Part shown: positions 33,237-41,367 of the stretch, one piece after another
Layout: every line of letters begins with the position of its first letter
Numbering within the stretch: position 1 is the stretch's first letter
Source of the DNA: Gammaproteobacteria bacterium
GTDB taxonomy: Bacteria; Pseudomonadota; Gammaproteobacteria; Burkholderiales; Nitrosomonadaceae
DNA: 64,000 bases
Assembly (NCBI GenBank): GCA_030431985.1
Contig: JAUIIB010000004.1
Span: forward strand, 1 to 64,000
Direction of reading: 5' to 3'
The notes under the pieces: model-generated
Seen by the model: the letters and a program-made list of their open reading frames with translations, nothing else
What the model was told of the DNA's origin: nothing
Databases searched by the model: none
Translations under genes and position numbers: made by a program

Positions 33237-33917
33237 TTACAGTAAATTTTTAAGCGTTGATTTGGTTTGCGCTTCACCCAGCAACGCAAAATCCAACGAT
33301 CCATCTCGTGCCCGTTTCAAAATCCCAAGTGAGGCCAGATAGGTTTGCAAAATCTGATCCTGATCCGGGTGGACACGCATGATTTTGAGAACGCTCAACC
33401 GGTCGGCAAATGACGGTAAAGCCAACTTGTCCGGCACGGACTGAGGCACTTCGACATGGATTTCTTCGCCGGTTTGTTGGAACGGCACATGAACGGTCGG
33501 CCCGATCCAATAGAGCCGAACATCATCCGGCTGGGTCAGATCAAGCGTGGTCTGGATTTGATCGAACGCCATCACCAGATCGGAAAATGACGGCTTGAAT
33601 GCAATCAAATTCCGTACATCCTGAGCCTGGGTTAAAAGCTGCCCCGGTGTACCCGACCAGCTAATCCGATTGGGCAGGGCACTCAGGACGACATGGATTT
33701 GCGCCTTTTTCGTTTCCTTACGCCGATCCAGCTTGGTGAGTTGTTGAAACAGATGCAGAGCCGTATCCAGTGCGTCAGCTTGATCTTCCGCGGATACTGT
33801 GCCGCCATTTTCAATCAGGACAATAATGGCCTGCGATTTTGGTTTTTCATTTGTGGATGCATTCTGGCCGCACGCGGTAAGTGCCGCGACCAGCGCGAGC
33901 ATAATAATGTGTTTCAT
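33237..33917 (-). CDS. Putative lipoprotein of the T4CP-VWA operon
   Basis: 226 aa. N-terminal lipobox LVAALTACGQ predicts a lipoprotein. The body (AIIVLIENGGTVSAEDQ, IHVVLSALPN, VRLYWIGPTV) follows the alternating strand-helix pattern of a VWA-like Rossmann fold without the MIDAS Ser and Asp, which is inference from pattern only. It sits six bases from the VWA gene, so the two may form a periplasmic pair. Confidence 0.65.
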   Translation of the reverse strand: MKHIIMLALVAALTACGQNASTNEKPKSQAIIVLIENGGTVSAEDQADALDTALHLFQQLTKLDRRKETKKAQIHVVLSALPNRISWSGTPGQLLTQAQDVRNLIAFKPSFSDLVMAFDQIQTTLDLTQPDDVRLYWIGPTVHVPFQQTGEEIHVEVPQSVPDKLALPSFADRLSVLKIMRVHPDQDQILQTYLASLGILKRARDGSLDFALLGEAQTKSTLKNLL

Positions 33918-33921
33918 GACT

Positions 33922-34518
33922 CTACTCCTGTGAAGATTTCAAACTGCGCAAGGCGCGTGTGGTAAACAAAGCCAGAATGATGTTGATCACCGCGATAACG
34001 ATACTCACCCCAATCGCCAGACCTTTGTTTTCGGCCAGATAGGCCATGATGTTGTCTTCCTGCGTCTCAGGCAGAAAACCCGAAGGCAGTGATTCACGGG
34101 CGACCAACGTATAAAGATTGACCACTTCCAGACCGATCACCAGCAATAAAACAAAACATGCAATCACGGTGATGATCTGATTTTGCGGGTGGCTGAACCA
34201 TTCTTGCGGATCGTCCAGAATGTTTTGCCGAAAGATTTCCGCCCAGATAAATAGCGGTGTTGCCACCGAAAACGTGGCCAGCAAAGCCGAGATAATGTGC
34301 GACGCGTTGGCATCGGGATCAAGCGCAGCAAATGCCGCGCCGATCACCGGCAATTCGGACAGATAGGTTTCATTCATCAATCCGATGGTTTCGGTATAGA
34401 CCGCATAGAACATCGTGAACATGGATGTTTCCAGAGTGATGCAAATCAATGCGGCCAGCATTAATGAAACCGGTGGTAATGAAACCTCTTCGGGTTGGGG
34501 TGGTTTATCATATTTCAT
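33922..34518 (-). CDS. Four-helix membrane protein of the T4CP operon
   Basis: 198 aa with about four transmembrane helices, near residues 15-38, 55-85 (partly amphipathic), 105-125 and 165-190. No known family recognised. Four bases from the lipoprotein gene and overlapping the next upstream small gene by four bases. It could provide the membrane platform that the anchor-less coupling protein lacks. Confidence 0.6.
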   Translation of the reverse strand: MKYDKPPQPEEVSLPPVSLMLAALICITLETSMFTMFYAVYTETIGLMNETYLSELPVIGAAFAALDPDANASHIISALLATFSVATPLFIWAEIFRQNILDDPQEWFSHPQNQIITVIACFVLLLVIGLEVVNLYTLVARESLPSGFLPETQEDNIMAYLAENKGLAIGVSIVIAVINIILALFTTRALRSLKSSQE

Positions 34519-34706
34519 GATTGCACCTCCTGACTTTGTTTGCGTATGGCGTTCAGGCAGCCATGCCGATAGCAGCGCGGATTCTCACACATCGCCCAGC
34601 ATGCGAGGTGTTCCTTCTCCGGCTCTGGAGTTTGTGAAGTATCACAGACAGGATCATCATCCCCTTTCAGGGTGATTGTTATCGTAATTTCTTCATGGGT
34701 CTTCAT
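34515..34706 (-). CDS. Small Cys-containing protein, first gene of the operon
   Basis: 63 aa with a charged N-terminus (EEITITITLKGDD) and five Cys (one near the middle, four in CWAMCENPRCYRHGC), which could bind zinc. The 4-base ATGA overlap with the following membrane protein supports translation. Function unknown. Confidence 0.5.
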   Translation of the reverse strand: MKTHEEITITITLKGDDDPVCDTSQTPEPEKEHLACWAMCENPRCYRHGCLNAIRKQSQEVQS

Positions 34707-34899
34707 ATGCTTATCCTCATAAAAGTAAGGGTTCGCCGGTCAGCATAAGGTGCCTGGGCACCAAAGGCCGACGCGGTAAGAAAACTTCATTTCGGATAAG
34801 CGCTTATCGTTGCGTCAAATATTAAATACAATGACATTCGATGTCGACGAATTGCTAAAGAGCTAGACAAGATGTTGCCCCAAACACATCTAAAGACAT

Positions 34900-35520
34900 A
34901 TGGTTAGACACTACCTCAAAAAAACCCAAAATGCGTATGTGAAGAGAACGCGTTTATCGGAATTAGAGTTTTTACTGATTTTGAGGGGTTATTGCTGGTT
35001 GTTGACGATCAATGAAACCGTGCAGTTTATTCATGATTACGGCGCAAAGAAGAAGATTGAGAATCTTCACGTGTCCCGCGTGAGCGTTGGTAAATATTTT
35101 CAATTGCTGAATATTCGGGTTTCACGCTATGTTGAGTCCGGGCGATTTATGGGCAGCAATTACCCGTACGGCGATGATGATCTGGATGACCCGCAGCAAA
35201 GACAAATCCATATTGAAAGCCTCATGTCTTTGTTTCATTCCGTTCTATCGAACCGTATTGATACGCAAAGCTTTAAACGCATTTTTGCGCATTGGCGCAA
35301 AGAAAATCTCTATCCGCATTTCGAGGATTACCACTGGCATTGCTTAGAATTACTCTGGAAAGCAGAACAGGGCATCAAGCGATCCGAGTTTCGCGGTCAA
35401 TATAATCGCGCTGCCTTTATGTGCTATTTTATTGATCGAAACCTGGATCAAAGCCCCAAAAAAGTATCACGCCTTGCTTATGACTTTCTTGTCAGCGAAC
35501 TCGAAAAAAATCCGCTTTGA
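34900..35520 (+). CDS. Hypothetical protein
   Basis: 206 aa, transcribed alone and opposite to the operon on its left. Mostly helical, with an N-terminal Arg-rich segment and a helix-turn-helix-like stretch (HVSRVSVGKYFQLLNI). It shows no catalytic triad of a transposase and I do not recognise a family. Might be a DNA-binding regulator. Confidence 0.5.
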   Translation: MVRHYLKKTQNAYVKRTRLSELEFLLILRGYCWLLTINETVQFIHDYGAKKKIENLHVSRVSVGKYFQLLNIRVSRYVESGRFMGSNYPYGDDDLDDPQQRQIHIESLMSLFHSVLSNRIDTQSFKRIFAHWRKENLYPHFEDYHWHCLELLWKAEQGIKRSEFRGQYNRAAFMCYFIDRNLDQSPKKVSRLAYDFLVSELEKNPL

Positions 35521-35581
35521 ACCGGAAAATAGAAGATGCTGATGCCACAGCCAGCATAGATATTTGATGCAAGAGCCTCAC

Positions 35582-36844
35582 TTATGTTTCAATCGAAAAC
35601 GGATTTAAAAATTGCCGTCCCCAGAGCAGTTTTTTATCAACTTCACTGAGTTCGGCTTCCTCGCATACATTATTCCAATGTTGCTCAATTGCCGTGGTGA
35701 GCTTTTCAAAAATGGCTTGGGCCTGATTTTCTGAGAGTAAGAAATTATGCGCAGTGGTCAGACAGGTTTTAAGCTGGCTGAGATTATTGTTACCGGCTAT
35801 GAGCATAGCCTGTGAGGCTTCGTTGCCGGTACGCCCCTGCGGGCAGATATCATAGGCCGGTGTCAGGGTGAGTGTTTTGCCGTCCCAAAACGCCGCATGG
35901 TTTCGTGCATGATCGTCCGTATTGCCACAAAGAATGTTAAAGACCAGCCGGGAAAATAACTCTTCGAGTGTCGCTTTAGGATCGGTAAAACGGTGACGAA
36001 TGATTTCTGCCAAAGTTTCATAACTGGCATACCGCGCCATCATGTCGTCAAGCCCCAGCAATGTCAGCGCAGAAACCATGGCTTTGCGCGACCAACCTTG
36101 CGCTTTTTGTTCTCTGTCAAACCGCTCGATCAACAGCACATCCTTATTAGCTACTTTTGTCAGTTTTACAGGCGCAACATTCAGGCCTGCCAATGCAGCC
36201 AGCCGCATGGCTATAAATTCGGCCTTGACCACACTATACAGATCGGTGCTCGAAGAAAATTTGGCAATATATTTTTTTCCATGATGCTGGATTAAGGCCT
36301 TCGGGCGTGCGCCGCCGATGGAGCTGCCATGAAAGAGGGCCTGATCCAGCTCCGGGGTAAGCGGTATGCCTTTTTCAACACGCATCGCCGATTCAATCAA
36401 TTCTTCCATACTGACATTGTTCGCAAAGCGCGGCACATATTCCGTTGGCGAACGCTGAAAATCCAGTGCGCCAATACGATCAGAACCGGATTCCAGCAGA
36501 TAGGTCAATTCATCCAGTTCGCTCGTATCCGTCCCGGCACCTTTAAGACCAAGCTTTTTATTGATAATCACGCGCCGTCCCCAGGCATCGGGTGCAGCAT
36601 CCCGGATACATCCGGGCATGCTTAATCTTTTTGGCAATGGCAACACGCCACCTTGTAACGGCAGTTCGGGTTCATAGATTGCCATGGCCGGTTTTTTATC
36701 GCCGATCCGCTCAAGATAGCTTTTACCGTAATTGAACAGAATATGATCGTTATCGGCTTCAAGCCGACCGGCGACAACGGGTTCAGTCTCACCCGGCAAC
36801 CATATCCAGACATAGGCTTCTTTATTGGGATCAGAATTCATCAT
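35582..36844 (-). CDS. hipA: HipA-family serine/threonine kinase toxin
   Basis: 420 aa. HipA hallmarks in order: the couple-HipA N-terminal domain, the SSIGGARPKA glycine loop, the ATP lysine in YIAKFSS, the catalytic FNILCGNTDDHARNHAAF and the metal-binding LTPAYDICP. Known HipA kinases phosphorylate glutamyl-tRNA synthetase. It overlaps hipB by 14 bases in the usual antitoxin-first order. Confidence 0.93.
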   Translation of the reverse strand: MMNSDPNKEAYVWIWLPGETEPVVAGRLEADNDHILFNYGKSYLERIGDKKPAMAIYEPELPLQGGVLPLPKRLSMPGCIRDAAPDAWGRRVIINKKLGLKGAGTDTSELDELTYLLESGSDRIGALDFQRSPTEYVPRFANNVSMEELIESAMRVEKGIPLTPELDQALFHGSSIGGARPKALIQHHGKKYIAKFSSSTDLYSVVKAEFIAMRLAALAGLNVAPVKLTKVANKDVLLIERFDREQKAQGWSRKAMVSALTLLGLDDMMARYASYETLAEIIRHRFTDPKATLEELFSRLVFNILCGNTDDHARNHAAFWDGKTLTLTPAYDICPQGRTGNEASQAMLIAGNNNLSQLKTCLTTAHNFLLSENQAQAIFEKLTTAIEQHWNNVCEEAELSEVDKKLLWGRQFLNPFSIET

Positions 36845-37190
36845 GGACGACCTTGGATTTTTTACGTACGGATTTCGGCAACAATGTCAGCTTATCCTCT
36901 GTTTGCCGGATATGACTGCGCAGAGTAGTGTCATCATCAGCGTCAAACAATTTAACACCGACGATAGCTGCCACTTCGAACACGGCACCGATCTCACATT
37001 TAAGATCGCCTTTTTCAATCCGTTGCAGCAACCCTCTGGAAATACCTGCGCGGTCTGCAACCTCTTGCGCGGTGAGTTTGCGTTCTTTACGGGCAGCGCG
37101 GATCAGCCCGCCGAGAAGAGTAAGTGCGTCGCAGCTATAACGGGAATATGTACGTGGAGTAGATTTGGGCATAATCTTATTCTGATCCAT
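36831..37190 (-). CDS. hipB: HipB-family XRE antitoxin
   Basis: 119 aa with an XRE helix-turn-helix around residues 40-80 (LTAQEVADRAGISRGLLQRIEKGD). The C-terminal tail is longer than classical HipB and basic (KSVRKKSK). It is expected to repress the operon and bind HipA. Confidence 0.88.
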   Translation of the reverse strand: MDQNKIMPKSTPRTYSRYSCDALTLLGGLIRAARKERKLTAQEVADRAGISRGLLQRIEKGDLKCEIGAVFEVAAIVGVKLFDADDDTTLRSHIRQTEDKLTLLPKSVRKKSKVVHDEF

Positions 37191-37217
37191 GTATGATTCA
37201 CAAAATCACTTTATGAG

Positions 37218-37312
37218 CTTTGTATAAACCAATTTATCATTTGACCCGCATAATGTCAATAATATATTGATCCATATATAGATCATTTAATATGCTTATG
37301 GGTTATACAAAG
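37218..37312. promoter_or_regulatory. Inverted half-sites upstream of hipB
   Basis: CTTTGTATAA at 37218-37227 and its exact complement TTATACAAAG at 37303-37312 bracket 75 bases. Between them lies a smaller dyad around TGATCCATATATAGATCA. Widely spaced inverted operators are typical of HipB loop-type repression. The right site also lies next to the integrase stop. Confidence 0.5.
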
Positions 37313-37318
37313 ATCAAA

Positions 37319-38614
37319 TTAGGGGGATTTCGGCGCATCAAAAGCAATCTTGTACATCCATTCATATTTACGTTCTAAAATATGACCGCGCCCGTATTTG
37401 GGGCCGGATTTCTTATGCCCCATCAACTCGTCAATAATTTCCTCGGGTGCCTGCGTATCCCGCAGGCGATCTTTAAAAGTGTGGCGTAGGGAATAAAGCG
37501 AATGCGCATCCGTGGGTTTAAGCTTATTCTCACGCAGATATTTATTGATTGTTGTCGAGGCCGTATCGGCATTGCGGTAATGCGTAAATCCGTTCGGTAG
37601 GTTTTGGAAGGCATAAAGCGACGCACCGACCAACGGGATTTTGCGCTCCGATGTCACAGTTTTTAGTGCCTGATTTTCCCGTGCCCTGATCCAGATATGC
37701 GCTATCGGCGCATCGAGGAAAATATCCTCCTCCTGTAATCCGATAAGCTCGGACTCGCGTGCGCCCGTATCGGCCATGGCATAGATAAGCAAACGCGCTT
37801 CCGCATTTAAACCGTTCAGCTTGTTTGGATGGAGCAAGACATTCTGAACATAAGATGCTTCAAATGGCGGTCTTGATCGCTCAAGCTCTTTTAAACGAAT
37901 TTTGGCAAAGAGCAATTCAAAATCCGTTTCAATCTCGCGGGATATGCCGACCATTTGCAACACATCGCGCACATAGATCATGTTTTTGTTCACGGTGGCC
38001 GCAACAACCTCCCCGCTTTTGACCCTGTCCATCCACCATTGACGATAAGCAAGCACATCGCTACGTGTCACCTCAGCTAAAGCTTTATCACCAACAACCT
38101 CAATAAAGCTATTCATGGCAGCAATACGCGGATTTCTCCATTTCCTGATCTGATCCGGTGATTTGTTCGCGAGTCTGTCCGCACAAAGGGGCCAGAACGC
38201 ATCGATACATCCACTCAACATCAGTTCAGGCTCTTCATTACCACCAAGGACAGACGATACGGTCTGTTTGCGTTCTATCGCCTTCGTGGCAACCTGGAGC
38301 CGTTCAACAATTTCTTCCAGCGGCTCTTTGGCAATCTCAACCACGTTTTTATAGGCAAAGCCGTGTGCTTTCGCCAATTTGACAGCCGCTCTGTATTCGC
38401 TTTCACAATCCGATTTCCCGCCGGTTTTGATCAACCCGCGCCAATATTCCTCAATATAGTCGTTATAGATTGAAGCTTTTCGTAAGGCTTCTTTCTCATC
38501 TTTGGTGCCAAGCGATATTTTTATCACCGACCTGTTTTCGTAAGGGACGACATGCCCAGGCACACGCCTGCGGTAATAATAAATATCCCCCCGTGTAAAA
38601 ACATAATCCGCCAT
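37319..38614 (-). CDS. Tyrosine recombinase (phage-type integrase)
   Basis: 431 aa. The catalytic domain shows the Arg in DTGARESELIGL, HxxR as HSLYSLRHTF, the second His in LMGHKKSG and the Tyr nucleophile near KYEWMYKIAF. The N-terminal core-binding and arm-binding segments (RGDIYYYRRRVPG) match integrases of proteobacterial genomic islands. It lies next to a complete attP and reads away from it. Its original target, judged from the core, is a tRNA-Ser 3' end. Confidence 0.9.
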   Translation of the reverse strand: MADYVFTRGDIYYYRRRVPGHVVPYENRSVIKISLGTKDEKEALRKASIYNDYIEEYWRGLIKTGGKSDCESEYRAAVKLAKAHGFAYKNVVEIAKEPLEEIVERLQVATKAIERKQTVSSVLGGNEEPELMLSGCIDAFWPLCADRLANKSPDQIRKWRNPRIAAMNSFIEVVGDKALAEVTRSDVLAYRQWWMDRVKSGEVVAATVNKNMIYVRDVLQMVGISREIETDFELLFAKIRLKELERSRPPFEASYVQNVLLHPNKLNGLNAEARLLIYAMADTGARESELIGLQEEDIFLDAPIAHIWIRARENQALKTVTSERKIPLVGASLYAFQNLPNGFTHYRNADTASTTINKYLRENKLKPTDAHSLYSLRHTFKDRLRDTQAPEEIIDELMGHKKSGPKYGRGHILERKYEWMYKIAFDAPKSP

Positions 38615-38617
38615 GCC

Positions 38618-38881
38618 TGTGTACCAATCTGTATCTCAATTTGTGTCCCATTTTGGTGTAAACAAAAAAGGCCATGAATTCAACTAAAAATTATTTTTTA
38701 GTGAATACAACATGTTAATAAGGTTTTGATTAATATTCTGTAAATGAAAATGGCGGAGACGGAGGGATTCGCACTATGTAAAGTGATCTATATAAATCAT
38801 TATGTTTCAGTATGTTAAGTAGATGGTAATTTTTGATTTCTGTTAATTTGTGTCCCAATTTGTGTACCATTATGTATCCCA
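38618..38881. repeat. Complete attP of the tyrosine integrase
   Basis: Six related 9-13 bp repeats with consensus near TGTGTACCA/TGTGTCCCA flank a tRNA-like core. Left of the core: TGTGTACCA at 38618-38626, a weaker CTGTATCTCA at 38629-38638 and AATTTGTGTCCCA at 38638-38650. Right of it: AATTTGTGTCCCA at 38845-38857, AATTTGTGTACCA at 38857-38869 and TATGTATCCCA at 38871-38881. All point the same way. This is the layout of P and P' arm sites around a core, that is an unrecombined attP. Confidence 0.75.
38751..38774 (-). repeat. tRNA-Ser-like 3' end (att core)
   Basis: On the minus strand the sequence ends in GAATCCCTCCGTCTCCGCCA, the T-arm and acceptor 3' half of a serine tRNA including CCA. 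No tRNA body precedes it, so it is an attachment core and not a gene. Confidence 0.75.
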
Positions 38882-38890
38882 ATTTATGCG

Positions 38891-39268
38891 TTAATTTTCA
38901 TCGGGATTTTGATCTGAACGAGCAATTTTTAACGCTCGATTTAACGTGTCTAATTGTTTTGTCCTGGCCTGGTATTCTTTCTCGATGCGCTCGAATATAG
39001 GAAGGTATTTCTCGCCATGCACGGCGACGATCTGCGCGGCCTGTACATAGGCTTTTTTCAATCTGTCATAGGGAACCTTATTATCCACGTGGCAATTCCT
39101 CGTCACAGGAGTCCCAATCGGGAAACATTGATATTGTAAAAGCACCTGTTCGAAGAAAAAATCAGCTCTCAGCCTGACGTAGTGCGCAAGATTTAAACAT
39201 CGCACCATTCCTTGATTCCACCACAAATCGTTTAAGATTGTGTTAATCATTGGTAAATAATGCCTCAA
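38891..39268 (-). CDS. Hypothetical protein
   Basis: 125 aa (or shorter from ATG 39250), with a helical, charged C-terminal half (KYLPIFERIEKEYQARTKQL). No family recognised. The start may be TTG at 39268. It follows one base after the membrane-protein gene and is likely co-transcribed. Confidence 0.45.
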   Translation of the reverse strand: MRHYLPMINTILNDLWWNQGMVRCLNLAHYVRLRADFFFEQVLLQYQCFPIGTPVTRNCHVDNKVPYDRLKKAYVQAAQIVAVHGEKYLPIFERIEKEYQARTKQLDTLNRALKIARSDQNPDEN

Positions 39269-39269
39269 T

Positions 39270-39698
39270 TCATATATTTATGATGAGAGCAACAATGAGA
39301 ATGATCGCCCCAAGAATCCCTGTAAATACAGAAAAGAAAAATACATTCCTCCAAATCTTTATATGCCCGTTTGTTCTATCATGATTATCTGACTTCCACT
39401 TTAAATATGCTTGGCAGAAATTCTGCTCGTCTGATACGACTTCGTATAAACCTATTAACCTTTGTGAGGTGTAATAACTTTTGTACACTTCGAAAATTAT
39501 GAATGTGAGTAATGATATAGATATCAGCAACGCCGAGAATAGAATTTGACTTTGTGCCAGATATTCTTTCGTAATCATCAACAAACCAAAATATTCGGCA
39601 TACCCTAACCCAAGTACGACATTGGTATAGGTTGCTGCCGCGTTATAGCTATAACTCAGCAGTTCTCTTTGTGCGTCTAATAATTTATTATCCGACAT
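39270..39698 (-). CDS. Hypothetical membrane protein
   Basis: 142 aa with three to four hydrophobic segments (residues about 20-45, 52-72 and 115-142) and a cytoplasmic-looking middle. The pattern recalls small SLATT-like membrane effectors, but I cannot assign it. Co-directional with the 125 aa gene. Confidence 0.5.
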   Translation of the reverse strand: MSDNKLLDAQRELLSYSYNAAATYTNVVLGLGYAEYFGLLMITKEYLAQSQILFSALLISISLLTFIIFEVYKSYYTSQRLIGLYEVVSDEQNFCQAYLKWKSDNHDRTNGHIKIWRNVFFFSVFTGILGAIILIVALIINI

Positions 39699-39759
39699 AC
39701 TTTTCTCCTTGTAATAACATCAACAAAATAGTAACATGTTACTATAAGGAGTAATAGAT

Positions 39760-39972
39760 ATGCCTTCAAAAACACCATCAGAAAAAATGCAAGACTACCG
39801 CGCCCGGCTGCGTGCAAACGGATTGCGGCCAGTGCAAATATGGGTTCCCGACACACATGCCAAAAACTTTGCTGAAGAAGCGAGACGGCAATCAATACTT
39901 GTGAGTAGTCGTGCCAGTGAAAATGATGCACTTGATTTTATTAAAACCGTAGCGGATATGGATCATCCATGA
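39760..39972 (+). CDS. MazE-like antitoxin (DUF3018 type)
   Basis: 70 aa: KTPSEKMQDYRARLRANG, then LRPVQIWVPDTHAKNF, the family pattern of antitoxins paired with PemK/MazF toxins. Its TGA overlaps the toxin ATG by four bases, the standard coupling. Confidence 0.88.
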   Translation: MPSKTPSEKMQDYRARLRANGLRPVQIWVPDTHAKNFAEEARRQSILVSSRASENDALDFIKTVADMDHP

Positions 39973-40298
39973 AACGCGGGGATATTGTCGTAGTCTCTGC
40001 TTCTGGTGACTACGGAAAGCCAAGACCAGCCGTTATTGTACAGACTGATCTGTTCAATGAGACACACGCCAGTATTATTGTTTGCCTGCTGACCACTGAT
40101 ATTCAGGATGCGCCATTATTCAGGCTTGATATTGAGCCATCCGGTGATAATGGACTGAAAAAACGTTCCCAAATCATGATTGATAAGATTGTGGCTATGC
40201 GGCGTGAGCGTATCGGCTCTACGATTGGAAGAATCGACGATGATGCGCTTATCCGTGTTAACCGTTCCCTTGCTTTGTTCCTTGGTCTGGCGCAGTAA
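39969..40298 (+). CDS. MazF/PemK-family mRNA interferase toxin
   Basis: 109 aa. Family features: KRGDIVVVSASGDYGKPRPAVIV at the N-terminus (catalytic Arg region) and RSQIMIDKIVAMRRERIG in the centre, ending in helix LALFLGLA. It should cleave RNA and be held by the upstream antitoxin. Confidence 0.92.
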   Translation: MKRGDIVVVSASGDYGKPRPAVIVQTDLFNETHASIIVCLLTTDIQDAPLFRLDIEPSGDNGLKKRSQIMIDKIVAMRRERIGSTIGRIDDDALIRVNRSLALFLGLAQ

Positions 40299-40392
40299 AA
40301 AAGGTATTGCACCACCTAAAAGCCATATTGAGTTAATTGAACAACGCTTAAAGAAAGCGAGGAAACACCATGACGAGAACCAAAAACCATGA
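40293..40392 (+). pseudogene. C-terminal remnant of a Gp49-type HigB toxin
   Basis: In a different frame from mazF and running into the next gene, about 32 residues read SKKGIAPPKSHIELIEQRL followed by KKARKHHDE. This is the C-terminal pattern of Gp49/RelE-like HigB toxins, which usually precede an XRE antitoxin with a short overlap, as here. The N-terminal two thirds are missing. mazF ends where the homology begins, suggesting a recombination junction. Confidence 0.6.
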
Positions 40393-40705
40393 TGAAGATA
40401 CCGTCGTTGCGACATCCCATCCTTTTGAGGGATTGGCCAATGGCGAAGAACGGCTGGCAAAAGCACAATTGGCGCATCAGATTAATACCCTGATTGCAGA
40501 ACGCGGCCTCACACAGACTGCTGCATCTAAACTGCTTGGTATTACACAGCCAGAGGTTTCACAAATTGCCAATGGACGATTGTCAGGTTTTTCATTTGAT
40601 CGCCTGTATCGTTGTTTACACGCGCTTGATATGGATATCGAGATCATAGTCAAGAAACATATCCCCGCAGACAATGACGCTGCCGGAATACATGTTAGCC
40701 TCTGA
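40370..40705 (+). CDS. XRE antitoxin left without its toxin
   Basis: 111 aa with a helix-turn-helix in the C-terminal half (GLTQTAASKLLGITQPEVSQI then NGRLSGFSFDRLYRCL), the COG5606-type antitoxin usually partnered with Gp49-like HigB. It overlaps the 3' remnant of such a toxin. It may still bind DNA or neutralise related toxins. Confidence 0.8.
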   Translation: MTRTKNHDEDTVVATSHPFEGLANGEERLAKAQLAHQINTLIAERGLTQTAASKLLGITQPEVSQIANGRLSGFSFDRLYRCLHALDMDIEIIVKKHIPADNDAAGIHVSL

Positions 40706-40732
40706 CAATAACATGCTACAAACAATGCGCAA

Positions 40733-41017
40733 TTACTGAGATATAGGATGAACACGAATCTCGTCGTCATGTTCACGTACCCGGCTCAGATCATAGGCCA
40801 TTTGCAGACGCATCCAGCCATCGGCCATACCCCATCCCATTTTTTCCAGACGCAACGCCATTTCAGGTGAAATTGCAGATTTTTCATTAACCAGATTATT
40901 CAATGTTTGCCGCGTAACACCCAACGCTTTTGCCGCACGTGTTACAGTGAGGTTGAGCGGTTCAAGGCAATTCATGCGAACATGTTTGCCAGGATGAGGG
41001 GGATTTTTCATGGGCAT
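40733..41017 (-). CDS. higA: HigA/VapI-family antitoxin
   Basis: 94 aa. HPGKHVRMNCLEPLNLTVTR at the start, then an HTH (AAKALGVTRQTLNNLV). It lies 20 bases downstream of its toxin gene on the minus strand. Distinct in sequence from the higA at 7.4 kb. Confidence 0.88.
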   Translation of the reverse strand: MPMKNPPHPGKHVRMNCLEPLNLTVTRAAKALGVTRQTLNNLVNEKSAISPEMALRLEKMGWGMADGWMRLQMAYDLSRVREHDDEIRVHPISQ

Positions 41018-41037
41018 AATGTCCTACTCCTTAATCC

Positions 41038-41337
41038 TTAATGGTAATCGACCAAATTAATATCCGAAGCCTTACCATCATTAAATTGAAAAACGATGCG
41101 CCAATTCCCCGATACATCAACAGCATAATAGCCGCTGCGATCCCCTTTAAGCTCATGCAAACGGTATCCCGGCTGACGCATATGATCTATGGTTTCAGCA
41201 GCGTCCAGATCGGCCAAAATTAATTCAACTTTGTCAATCTGATTTGGGTTAATTTTACTGCGATCTCCTTTTTCAAAAAGTCGTTTTAACCCACGGTGCT
41301 TAAAACCAACAATCATTACATCATCGTAATGTGACAA
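41038..41337 (-). CDS. higB: HigB-family toxin
   Basis: 99 aa RelE-fold toxin: FKHRGLKRLFEKGDRSKI at the start, LHELKGDRSGYYAVDV in the centre and WRIVFQF...INLVDYH at the end. Toxin-first order with higA. Confidence 0.88.
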   Translation of the reverse strand: MSHYDDVMIVGFKHRGLKRLFEKGDRSKINPNQIDKVELILADLDAAETIDHMRQPGYRLHELKGDRSGYYAVDVSGNWRIVFQFNDGKASDINLVDYH

Positions 41338-41367
41338 TTGTCTATTGTCAATATATTTTATGAATTG

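Noticed and set aside
34900-35520. Transposase assignment for the 206 aa protein
   Set aside because: No DDE or HUH residues in a recognisable order and no flanking inverted repeats.
35582-38614. hipBA plus integrase as one transposable unit
   Set aside because: No terminal repeats flank the group; the integrase has its own attP on the far side.
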